Assembly: GCA_903940425.1 (NCBI GenBank)
Contig: CAJAKX010000335.1
Location: forward strand, 1-42,435
Direction of reading: 5' to 3'
Length of the DNA stretch: 42,435 bases
From: an uncultured Opitutia bacterium
GTDB taxonomy: Bacteria > Verrucomicrobiota > Verrucomicrobiia > Opitutales > Opitutaceae
Within the stretch, counting starts at the first letter, position 1, and each line of letters begins with the position of its first letter. Below the pieces are notes generated by a model. The model saw nothing but the letters and a program-made list of their open reading frames with translations, was not told the DNA's origin and ran no database searches. The position numbers were made by a program, and so were the translations under genes. Below are positions 8,053 through 16,682 of this stretch, piece after piece.

Positions 8053-10176
8053 ATGATCACCTCCAATCGCTTCCACCCGCTGATGCTCCGGGCCCTCCCC
8101 AACCTGATCGTCACCGCCGTGCCGCTGGCCGCCTTCCTCGCCTTTGCCATCCAGCCGTTGATGGGCAAGCAGCTCCTGCCGATTTATGGCGGCACCTCCG
8201 CCACCTGGCTGGGGACCATGCTTTATTTCCAACTGGCGCTCCTGCTCGGCTACGCCTGGGCCGCCTGGCTGGTGCGCCAGCGGACCCTGGTCCAGGTCAG
8301 CGCGACCGCGGTGCTGGCGCTCCTGGCGGTGCTCACGTTTCATCTGCCTTCCGGGCAAATCGACACCACGCCCAGCATCGTCACCGTCGTCTGGCGCCTC
8401 GCGGTCAGCACCCTGCCGGCCATGGTGTTATTGTTCAGCACTTCGCCCCTCCTGCACGGCTGGCTGCGGCAGCGCGGACAGGAGGTGCCATACTACCTCT
8501 ACGCCATTTCGAATGCCGGGAGCCTGGCGGCCGTTCTGCTCTATCCGTTTGTGATCGAGCCCAGCCTGCGGCTCCCGGAGCAGACGTTCTACTGGCACGG
8601 CATTCTTGCCATTGTCGCCGGCCTGCTCGCCCTGGCCGGCTATATCATCCTGCGCACTTCCGCTGAGGCGAGTGACCGGCCAGCTCAAGACGGCCCCGCC
8701 GAAGCCCTGGCCCCCGGTCTCGTCGCCGCCTGGCTGAGTCTCAGCGCGCTCACCTGCATCGGCATGCTGGGCGCCACCTTCCATCTCGCATCCGAGATTG
8801 GCTCGAATCCGTTGGCCTGGGTGGGGCCTTTCGGTGCTTATCTGCTCAGCTTCACCGTCACGTTTTCCGAGCGCTGGCGCCGCTGGATGACGAAGACGAC
8901 CATTGTCTGGCTGGCGGTCAGCCTCGCTGGCTATATGGTGACCAAGGGGTTTACGGCCGTCACGGTCAACGCCTGGACCGCCTGGTGGCTTATCTCGCTG
9001 ACGGCCAGCGGCAGCTTTCTGGGCAACGCCTTGCTGCACAGCCTTCGTCCGGCGCAGCGCTTCGAACGGTATTACCTCATCCTGGCGGCCGGTGGCGTGC
9101 TCGGCGGCCTGCTCTCCGTCATGGTCATCCCCCATCTGTTCGTCCGCCCCGTCGAATTTATCTTCGCTTCCGTGGCGCTGCTGACGGTCGGTATGCTTTG
9201 GCTCACCGGCCGCCGCGAACCCGGCATCGCGGTCATCACGGCCTCCATCCTGTTCGCTCCCGTGATCGGCTTCGGCCTCCAGCAGACCAGAGTCGAGACT
9301 GCCTATGGCGCGCGCGTCCGCCACATCCGCGATCTCTACGGACATGTCATGATCACGCTGAATTCGAAGGATCCGCAGAGCGTCGTCCTCTCCAGCGATA
9401 CGACCACCCACGGCTCACAGCTGACCGCCGATGCGGCGGCGCGGCGGCGGCCCACGCTTTATTACACGGAAAGCACCGGCGTCGGCCGCGTGCTCGAGCG
9501 CCTGCAGGCTGAGCGACCGGCCATGCGCGTCGGCGTGGTCGGTCTCGGGGCCGGCATCCTTTCCGCCTACGCCCGCAAAGGTGATACCTACGATTTTTGG
9601 GACATCGATCCGAAGACCATTCGGATCGCCCGTGAATACTTCACCTTTGTCACCGAGTCGGCCGGCCAGATCAACCTCATCCAACGCGACGGCCGCAAGG
9701 CGCTCGAAGAGTCCCGCTCCGAGTATGACGTGCTGGTCTTGGACGCGTTCACCGGTGACGGCATCCCCGCCCACCTGCTCACGCGCGAGGCCATCGCCCT
9801 TTACCAGCGCCGGCTCGCCGCGCGCGACGGCCTGCTGCTGGTCAACGCCTCGACCCGCTATTCCAGACTGTTCCCCGTGGTGGAGGCCACGGCCCGTTCG
9901 CTGGGGCACGCCACCCTCGACGTCATCACCGACATCAGTGCCTCAACCAATGATCGTGACTGGGATCCGACACACACGGAATACCTCATCGTCTGCCGGC
10001 CTGCGCGTACGAAGGACATTTCCGGATGGTTCGCCGAAGAGGAGGACAAAGGCCGGGTCAAGCACGCGGTCACCACGGTGCAGGCGCCCTTGATCAATAC
10101 GCAGCTGATCTGGAGCGACGACCGGAATGCGGCGCTCGACACGCTGGACCTGGGCCGGTTTCTGTTTGAACCATGA
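8053..10176 (+). CDS. Fused MFS-like membrane domain / spermidine synthase-like protein
   Basis: N-terminal multi-TM (AFAIQPLMGKQLLPIYGGTSATWLGTMLYFQLALLLGYAWA), C-terminal Rossmann domain (VGVVGLGAGILSAYARKGDTYDFWDIDPKTIRIAREYF...YDVLVLDAFTGDGIPAHLLT). Confidence 0.85.
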   Translation: MITSNRFHPLMLRALPNLIVTAVPLAAFLAFAIQPLMGKQLLPIYGGTSATWLGTMLYFQLALLLGYAWAAWLVRQRTLVQVSATAVLALLAVLTFHLPSGQIDTTPSIVTVVWRLAVSTLPAMVLLFSTSPLLHGWLRQRGQEVPYYLYAISNAGSLAAVLLYPFVIEPSLRLPEQTFYWHGILAIVAGLLALAGYIILRTSAEASDRPAQDGPAEALAPGLVAAWLSLSALTCIGMLGATFHLASEIGSNPLAWVGPFGAYLLSFTVTFSERWRRWMTKTTIVWLAVSLAGYMVTKGFTAVTVNAWTAWWLISLTASGSFLGNALLHSLRPAQRFERYYLILAAGGVLGGLLSVMVIPHLFVRPVEFIFASVALLTVGMLWLTGRREPGIAVITASILFAPVIGFGLQQTRVETAYGARVRHIRDLYGHVMITLNSKDPQSVVLSSDTTTHGSQLTADAAARRRPTLYYTESTGVGRVLERLQAERPAMRVGVVGLGAGILSAYARKGDTYDFWDIDPKTIRIAREYFTFVTESAGQINLIQRDGRKALEESRSEYDVLVLDAFTGDGIPAHLLTREAIALYQRRLAARDGLLLVNASTRYSRLFPVVEATARSLGHATLDVITDISASTNDRDWDPTHTEYLIVCRPARTKDISGWFAEEEDKGRVKHAVTTVQAPLINTQLIWSDDRNAALDTLDLGRFLFEP

Positions 10177-10217
10177 CGGAGACTCCGGCCAGCATTGACG
10201 CGTCGCGTCCCCGGGAA

Positions 10218-10248
10218 GGAATGCCCCTCATCGAGGAGCCGGCATTCC
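10218..10248. repeat. REP-like/terminator-like hairpin
   Basis: GGAATGCC (10218-10225) / GGCATTCC (10241-10248), perfect 8-bp inverted repeat, with inner CCTC...GAGG. Confidence 0.6.
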
Positions 10249-10324
10249 AACGCCGAATCGCTACGCGCCACGAGAAGCCGGCCGGCGTCTTCCCCGGCTG
10301 CGTGCATCTTGCAGCTACAATTGA

Positions 10325-12160
10325 TTGGATCAGTCACGACGTTTGAAAACACCGCCCAAGTCCGATCAAATCGACGTCCCTCCCGCGGGCGCGTGTCTCC
10401 CGGCGTTTTCCGTCGGCAGGCGCGCCGTCTTCTGGCGCTACCTCGCGATCATCCTCACCGCCAAAGTTCTCCTTGAAGTGTTCTTCTTCATTGGCGTGGC
10501 CCGGCAATATGGCGAAGAGGACATTTTTGTGTCGCTGGCGCTGCCTACGAGGGACCCCGAGCAAAACTATTGGCATTCCATCGCGAGATTCAGGGCCGTT
10601 TCCGACTGGGCCGAGTGGAAAGGGGATCCCACGGACATGTATCCGTTTCGGGTCTCCGCGCTTTACCCGAACCTTTTATTCATGCGGGCGTTTGGGGCTA
10701 CGGAAGCGTCGTTGACGCTGTGGACCGCGCTCACCGGGATCGGTACCGTTTTGCTGGTGGGGCTTATCGGAAGATCGCTGGTTGATGCGCGGACCGGGCT
10801 CTTCAGCGCCGCCGTGCTGTCGCTCATCCCAGGGCACATTCTCTATTCCGCCCGGGTCGACACCGATATGCCGCAGCTCTTTTTTCTGTGCCTCGGCATA
10901 TTCTCCCTCGTCCTGGCGCTGCAGGCGGCCACGAGCCGAAAGCAGCTGACCTTCGCCGCGGCCAGTGGATTGTCTTTCGGCTTTCTGTATCTCGCGAAGT
11001 TGCTGCTGGCTTTTTTAGCACTGAGCTGGGCCATCCTCGTTCCGTTTTTGCTGGCCGCGCTGGCCGACAAGGAGACGCTCCTGGCGCCCAGGGGCAAGCT
11101 GCGGCAGGCGATGTTGATTTCGACCGTGTTGCTCGGCGGCTTCGCCCTGGTTTTTGTGACGGAAAACTGCGACTACTACTTTTTGTCCGGCCACTGGTTT
11201 CTGCATTGGCGAATCATGAAATGCAATGCGGTGAATGTGGAGTCATGGCGTTGCGCGAAATTTGTGACCCTCGGGTTTATCAAGCTCTGGCTGCCACCCG
11301 CGGGTTGGGACGACTTATTGGCTCACACCAGGATGTTCCGCGACAGTCTGTTCCCCGTGGGCTGGATGAGTTCCATTTACAGCATGCCGGTCCACGGGTG
11401 GAGCGGCGCCGTTTTCCTGCCCGCACTTCTGGTTCTGCCTTTTCTCCGCATCAGCCACCGCAAACTTACGCTCCTGATCATCACCGGCTTCGTGTTCTAT
11501 TACCTATATCAGGAGTTCTTCTGGCTTTATCCCACCCGCGAAGGCGGAATGCTCAATCTGACCTTTGTGCACAAAGTGCACCGCTTTATTTTTCCCTGCT
11601 ATATCGGCATCTCGCTGTGTGTCGGACTTGCCCTCGGGTCGCTTTCACGCTTGGGGCAGCAATGCACCCAACACTGGCCCCGGCGCATTTTCCGGTTGGC
11701 CCCAGTTTGCCTCGTGCTCGCTTTTGGCGCCGCCAACTGTCCGGGCACGCTATACTTTCACACGTTCTTGCGTGAGTCTCTCGCGGATTTCCGCCAAGTC
11801 TGCCGCGATTTGAAGGCCATCGCGCCCAATGGAGCGACCGTCTATGTCGCCGCCGGCTCGTGGCCCTATTATCGACTGTTTGAATATCCCCGACACTATG
11901 AGTGGAAGTATTTCGTGGACAGACCCGAGGACGCCGTTTGCGACGGTTGGGGTGTGGTCGGTGGTTCCCTGGGGCACGGATTGTCGCCCGCAACGTACAT
12001 CGAACAATATCCCGAATGGTTGCGCCCCTATTACCGAGGGGACGTCGGGCCTCCGGACGGCTGGCAGTTGATTCAAACGAAGCCGAGTTTGACAGAACCG
12101 AGTGTTCCGGCGGTACGCATCTTGAAGCTGCCGGAGCGCGACCACAAAACCGATCCATGA
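10325..12160 (+). CDS. Multi-pass membrane glycosyltransferase-like protein (GT39/PMT-type)
   Basis: Multi-TM; SALYPNLLFMRAFGATEASLTLWTALTGIGTVLLVGLIGRSLVDARTGLFSAAVLSLIPGHILYSARVDTDMP typical of dolichyl-phosphate-mannosyltransferase-like proteins. Start (TTG at 10325) uncertain. Confidence 0.7.
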   Translation: MDQSRRLKTPPKSDQIDVPPAGACLPAFSVGRRAVFWRYLAIILTAKVLLEVFFFIGVARQYGEEDIFVSLALPTRDPEQNYWHSIARFRAVSDWAEWKGDPTDMYPFRVSALYPNLLFMRAFGATEASLTLWTALTGIGTVLLVGLIGRSLVDARTGLFSAAVLSLIPGHILYSARVDTDMPQLFFLCLGIFSLVLALQAATSRKQLTFAAASGLSFGFLYLAKLLLAFLALSWAILVPFLLAALADKETLLAPRGKLRQAMLISTVLLGGFALVFVTENCDYYFLSGHWFLHWRIMKCNAVNVESWRCAKFVTLGFIKLWLPPAGWDDLLAHTRMFRDSLFPVGWMSSIYSMPVHGWSGAVFLPALLVLPFLRISHRKLTLLIITGFVFYYLYQEFFWLYPTREGGMLNLTFVHKVHRFIFPCYIGISLCVGLALGSLSRLGQQCTQHWPRRIFRLAPVCLVLAFGAANCPGTLYFHTFLRESLADFRQVCRDLKAIAPNGATVYVAAGSWPYYRLFEYPRHYEWKYFVDRPEDAVCDGWGVVGGSLGHGLSPATYIEQYPEWLRPYYRGDVGPPDGWQLIQTKPSLTEPSVPAVRILKLPERDHKTDP

Positions 12161-12894
12161 CGAGCGACGACCAACCGAAACCGGCGGCACCCCTGCGGCA
12201 ACCCGTGGCTGACAACGAGGACGTCAACGCCAGGTATTTTGACGCCTGGAAGGACTACCAACAACTCGTCGGGAGCATCGATACCTATGATCTTGTTTCG
12301 CGGGCGTTGGTCGGAGAGCTTCACGGCCGGGTCGTGGATGTGGGGAGCGGCGGAGTCGTCAACTATGACTGCGGCAACATCACCGACCTGGTGCTGGTCG
12401 ATATCAGCACGGAGTACCTCAATCGCGTGATCCTGCCGGCCGGTGCGGTTCTGAAGACGGGGACGGCTGTTGCTCTGCCTCTGGGTGACTGCGCGCACGA
12501 CTGTTTGCTCATGCAGATGCTTGTGCATCACCTGGCCGAAGGCGACTACCGGACCACCCGGGCCCGAACCCAAACGGCGCTACGCGAGGCGTACCGCGTG
12601 TTGAAGCCAGGCGGCAAGATCGTCGTGATCGAATCCGTCGTCAATCGAGGCTTTGAAATGGCGGAACGATTGTCGTTTGGGCTGACCCGCCGCCTGCTGC
12701 GTTTGGTCGGACATCCGATGGTGTTCCAGTGGACACCGGCTCGTCTCTGTGCATTTGTGCGGGAGACGGGGTTCATCGACATTCGCGCGGACTACATCCC
12801 GCGGGGAAAGTGGACGATCTTCTTGGGCCGCCGCTGGCCGACGCTGCTTGTGCCGGTCAACCACTGCAAAATCGTGGCAACCAAACCCGGGTGA
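12157..12894 (+). CDS. Class I SAM-dependent methyltransferase
   Basis: GRVVDVGSGGVVNYDCGNITDLVLVDIS...EAYRVLKPGGKIVVIESV. ATGA overlap with the upstream gene at 12157-12160. Confidence 0.8.
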   Translation: MTSDDQPKPAAPLRQPVADNEDVNARYFDAWKDYQQLVGSIDTYDLVSRALVGELHGRVVDVGSGGVVNYDCGNITDLVLVDISTEYLNRVILPAGAVLKTGTAVALPLGDCAHDCLLMQMLVHHLAEGDYRTTRARTQTALREAYRVLKPGGKIVVIESVVNRGFEMAERLSFGLTRRLLRLVGHPMVFQWTPARLCAFVRETGFIDIRADYIPRGKWTIFLGRRWPTLLVPVNHCKIVATKPG

Positions 12895-12934
12895 CGCGCA
12901 ACGAGGAAATCGCCAGCGCTCAACATCGCCATCA

Positions 12935-13585
12935 TCATTGCGGGGCGACGCGCGGATCTGGCGCGGGGTCGAATTGAACCTCCGGCGTGCCCCAGATTTC
13001 AAAATACCCGTTCCCCCCGACGCAGAAGTAATCGATCTCGATTTCATAACGCCCGGGTTCCACGGCGGCACCGTAGGCGAAGTCCTTCGTCACATCATCC
13101 TCCCAATGCACCAGACTGCATTCCGTCCCCGAAGCGTTGCGGAATCGGACCCGATATCCGTTTTCACTTCGGAGATGCAGCATCGTATGCGGTGACGAGA
13201 AGGTGATCCAGCCTCGCATGGTGATGCTGCGGGCACGCGGGATGTGAGTGATTTTCTCTTTGATCAGCGTCGTCAGCCATTGCGAATTCACATCGAAGGC
13301 GGGAGGTTGCACCGCGACCGCCAGCGGCGGCCCGGCCAATTCACGTCCGTCATAGAGCCAAATCCGCAGATTACCCCTCAGGTTCGCCGGCAGCGGGTCA
13401 CCGAATAGCGGATGATCGAGTTTCAGGTCATCCTGCGCGAACCGCGGGATCGAACTGGGTATTGGCAGCGGTGCGCTCTCGGTTCTGATCACCCGCACGC
13501 CCATGGCCACGCCGATCAGGAAGGCAGCGCAGCCCGGCCACAAAAGCCAGCGGTATCGGGGCTCAGGGTTGGGATCGGAGATCAT
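12935..13585 (-). CDS. Single-TM protein with beta-rich extracytoplasmic domain (hypothetical)
   Basis: RYRWLLWPGCAAFLIGVAMGVRVI N-terminal TM; C-terminal GRYEIEIDYFCVGGNGYFEIWGTPEVQF weakly recalls PA14-like folds. Overlaps the upstream minus-strand gene by ~23 nt. Confidence 0.6.
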   Translation of the reverse strand: MISDPNPEPRYRWLLWPGCAAFLIGVAMGVRVIRTESAPLPIPSSIPRFAQDDLKLDHPLFGDPLPANLRGNLRIWLYDGRELAGPPLAVAVQPPAFDVNSQWLTTLIKEKITHIPRARSITMRGWITFSSPHTMLHLRSENGYRVRFRNASGTECSLVHWEDDVTKDFAYGAAVEPGRYEIEIDYFCVGGNGYFEIWGTPEVQFDPAPDPRVAPQ

Positions 13586-15236
13586 GGGAGTTCACCTTCG
13601 TCGGACGGAAAAGCCACAGCTGCAACAGATGGGATCGCCACGGTCGTCGCAGTGCGGCAAACGTGTGGATCAGAACTGCGTCTCCGCCAAGAATCTTCAT
13701 GCGATCCGGCGACCAGGCGCCATCCGCGCTCATGCCCTCCCGTCGCGCCCCACCCGTCCAGATGCATACCGGCGGCGAATTCCGCAAGTCCAGGAACCGC
13801 GATCGTGACGGCTGAAGCAAGGTCGTGTCGGGCCAGCCAAGCATTTCGAGGAATTGCTCTCCGCCATCTTCATCGATCACCTGCGGAAGCCGGCAATACG
13901 ACTCAAGCCAGGTTGTGCTCGCCGCCGCGGCGTGCCGATAGTCCGCCGTGCTGTCCTCGTATTCATGGTAGCGGACCACCGTGCAATATCCGGCGATTCC
14001 CAGGCAGGCGCTGAGCAGACAACCACGCAGGGCACCGAGCAGCCAGCGATCGAACACGCCCGGCAACGTCAAAACGACGGCCGTAAACGCGGCGACCGGC
14101 GGAGCCAACACATCGGTGTATCTCCACGGTCGGCCGTCGAAGGAGATGGGCAAATAATGCGGCCACAGCCGGAACGGCCAATACTCGATGAAAAGAAACA
14201 GCCCCAACGCGCTGAAGAAGTAGACGAAAGCCATGGTGCGTTCGGGCGACGGCAACCAGCGCCAAAGAACCCCGGCAACCACGCCAAGCCCCAGTGCGAC
14301 CCACATCCAGATTCCGTGCAGCAACATATGAAAACCATCCGGTCCAAAGGGGAGAAAGAGTTGTTCCACGTATTGGTAAAATAGATCGTGGAACTGCAGG
14401 TTCCCGCTCAGATATTTCTCCGGCAGCTTCACCGCGTACATGCGCATCTCGGCTTGGATATTCCCGAAGAAATGCCCCGTCTTTGCCTGATAGAACAGCT
14501 GGACGCCGAGTGCCGGCAGCAAGAAGACCGCCGCCGCCGCCAGAAGAAGGATCCAACGTCTCCGCTCGGGCCAACCCCGGCGGGTGATCTGCAGGAGAAC
14601 TTCGGTGGTCAACCAGATGCCGAGCAGCGGCAGGGCCGTGACTTTGACCTGGTAGGCAGCGGCAAAAGCCGCGCCGGCCAGAAACGAAAATCCAATCCAG
14701 GACAGATGCTGGCGCACCGTGACCGGCGACTCTGCCAATCTAGCGTAGGCGCATCCAAACAAGTTGACGCAAAGCAGGCTCCAGAAGATCAACGGCACCT
14801 CGTTAACCCACATCAAGGAATCGACAAATAAGACGGGATAGCCCGCGAGGATGACTGCGCAAACGACCGGAGCCTGGGATCCGCGGGAAAGGTTTCTTCG
14901 CAGCCAGAGCGCAGTGAGAAGCGGGATGAAGCCTCCGGTAATGATCGGATAAAGCGCGATGCCGTGGGCCGTCCAGCCGAGCCAGTGGATTGAAGCGCCA
15001 ATCGGCAGCAGCCACGCCGGGCGAAACTCGGCCTGTCCCATGTCGCCCAGCGATGGGTATTCGCCCCGGAGGATAAACCCCAGGGGAGTAGCGTAACCAG
15101 GGTCGTCGGGGAGGGCCGTCCCAATTGCAAAAATCCAGCGGGCGAGCAGACTCACCAAAGTGATGAGCACGAGGAGACTCAGAGCCGAATCCCTGGTCGC
15201 CAGCCAACGCTTGATTTGACGGATTCCCGCCATCAT
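13563..15236 (-). CDS. Multi-pass membrane glycosyltransferase-like protein (GT39/PMT-type)
   Basis: Multi-TM; TALPDDPGYATPLGFILRGEYPSLGDMGQAEFRPAWLLPIGASIHWLGW with acidic pair in the first loop. Confidence 0.7.
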   Translation of the reverse strand: MMAGIRQIKRWLATRDSALSLLVLITLVSLLARWIFAIGTALPDDPGYATPLGFILRGEYPSLGDMGQAEFRPAWLLPIGASIHWLGWTAHGIALYPIITGGFIPLLTALWLRRNLSRGSQAPVVCAVILAGYPVLFVDSLMWVNEVPLIFWSLLCVNLFGCAYARLAESPVTVRQHLSWIGFSFLAGAAFAAAYQVKVTALPLLGIWLTTEVLLQITRRGWPERRRWILLLAAAAVFLLPALGVQLFYQAKTGHFFGNIQAEMRMYAVKLPEKYLSGNLQFHDLFYQYVEQLFLPFGPDGFHMLLHGIWMWVALGLGVVAGVLWRWLPSPERTMAFVYFFSALGLFLFIEYWPFRLWPHYLPISFDGRPWRYTDVLAPPVAAFTAVVLTLPGVFDRWLLGALRGCLLSACLGIAGYCTVVRYHEYEDSTADYRHAAAASTTWLESYCRLPQVIDEDGGEQFLEMLGWPDTTLLQPSRSRFLDLRNSPPVCIWTGGARREGMSADGAWSPDRMKILGGDAVLIHTFAALRRPWRSHLLQLWLFRPTKVNSHDLRSQP

Positions 15237-15399
15237 GCGGTTCCTTCGCTATTCGCAGTGTCAATTGGCTCGCACCTCGCCTCGACCGACGTGCTCGAAG
15301 CCATGGACGAACGAATCGTGCTCTGGTCGCTCATCAGGAAACGGACAACCGGGTGAATGCGCCGATTTGAGCGCGGAAACGTGGATGCGTCGAGTCGAT

Positions 15400-15440
15400 A
15401 AAACCGTGCGTCTCGATCCATGCCACGGTTTTTTGTTTTG
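15400..15440 (+). terminator. Intrinsic-terminator-like hairpin with U-rich 3' side
   Basis: AAAACCGTG (15400-15408) / CACGGTTTT (15424-15432), 9-bp stem, followed by TTGTTTTG; lies between divergent genes. Confidence 0.45.
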
Positions 15441-15459
15441 GCGCGTCAACCAATTGATC

Positions 15460-15514
15460 TGTAGGCGCGCGAGCGAGCTCGCGCAATTTTGCGCCAGCAA
15501 GCTGGCAGCCTACA
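15460..15514. repeat. Composite palindromic REP-like element
   Basis: Outer TGTAGGC (15460-15466)/GCCTACA (15508-15514); inner hairpins GCGCGAG-CGAG-CTCGCGC (15467-15484) and GCCAGC-AA-GCTGGC. Confidence 0.7.
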
Positions 15515-15692
15515 CGTTACACCGCCAAGGCAAGAGACCGTGCGATCCGTGCGCAGGACGCTTTGCCACCGTTGCCACGGTGCCCAAGGCAACAGCGCCA
15601 GTCATCGAGGCTGAAATCGCGCGCCATCTCGCTTCGGTATCGCGTTTCTAGCAAGCCCGGCCATTCTGGATCGCAAGCCAAGTTGCACCACC

Positions 15693-16673
15693 ATGCCACA
15701 CAAGACCATCGCGGTCGTCATCCCCTGCTACCGGGTTGCCCGTAGTATCCTCGATGTTGTCCGCACCTTGCCCGTCTGGGTCGATGCAGTCTACTGTGTC
15801 GACGACGCCTGCCCCGAGAAATCGGGCCAGTTGATCTGCGCGGAGATCCGCGACCCGCGCGTGCGGGTCCTGTTCCATGAGCGGAATCAGGGCGTCGGTG
15901 GCGCCATGATCACCGGTTTCAAGGCCGCCCTTGCCGCGGGTCACGGGATCATCGTGAAAGTCGACGGCGACGGGCAGGTTGATCCGGGTTTGCTCCCGCG
16001 CCTGTTGCATCCGATCGTTTCCGGGACTGCCGATTTTTCGAAAGGCAACCGCTTCTACGACCTGCAGGCACTGCGGCAAATGCCGCTGGCCCGCCGGATC
16101 GGAAACTTCGGGCTGACGTTGCTGACCAAGGTGGCGAGCGGGCACTGGCACATTTCGGACCCGACCAACGGCTTCGTGGCAATACACCAGGCGGCGTTGC
16201 GGATGCTGAATTTCGAAAAGCTCTCGCGGAGTTACTTTTTCGAAACCAGTCTGCTCATTCAACTCAATATCATCCGCGCAGTCGTGACCGAAGTACCCAT
16301 GCCGGCGCGCTACGGTTCCGAACGATCTTCGCTCAGTGTCTGGCGGACGTTGATCGGCTTTCCACCCAAGCTCGTTGCTGGCTTGCTGCGCCGGCTCCTG
16401 TGGCGCTATTTCATTTACGACACGAATGCGGTGACGGTTCTTCTTTTTGTCGGCTCGCTCAGTCTCGTGGGAGGCGCCGCTTTCGGTTTCTACCGGTGGC
16501 ATGCAGGCGTCGTCGCCGGCCAGGTGCAGACGACCGGAACCGTTGCCCTGGCCCTGTTGCCGGTGATCGTCGGTATTCAGATGCTCCTGCAGGCGTGGCT
16601 TCTCGATATCGTCGACAAGCCCGCCGCCCCGCTCGCCAGCCGGATCAACGATACGTGGGAGTCCTATGGTTGA
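15693..16673 (+). CDS. Glycosyltransferase family 2 (DPM1/DPG-synthase-like with C-terminal TM helices)
   Basis: KTIAVVIPCYRVARSILDVVRTLP...VDDACPEKSGQL...VKVDGDGQVDPGLLP..., two C-terminal TM segments. Confidence 0.85.
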   Translation: MPHKTIAVVIPCYRVARSILDVVRTLPVWVDAVYCVDDACPEKSGQLICAEIRDPRVRVLFHERNQGVGGAMITGFKAALAAGHGIIVKVDGDGQVDPGLLPRLLHPIVSGTADFSKGNRFYDLQALRQMPLARRIGNFGLTLLTKVASGHWHISDPTNGFVAIHQAALRMLNFEKLSRSYFFETSLLIQLNIIRAVVTEVPMPARYGSERSSLSVWRTLIGFPPKLVAGLLRRLLWRYFIYDTNAVTVLLFVGSLSLVGGAAFGFYRWHAGVVAGQVQTTGTVALALLPVIVGIQMLLQAWLLDIVDKPAAPLASRINDTWESYG

Positions 16674-16682
16674 ACCCGCACG

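Noticed and set aside
6730-8358. 542-aa minus-strand ORF
   Set aside because: Runs antisense to the radical SAM gene and adjacent ends; Gly/Arg/His/Gln-rich composition typical of shadow ORFs, no recognisable motifs.
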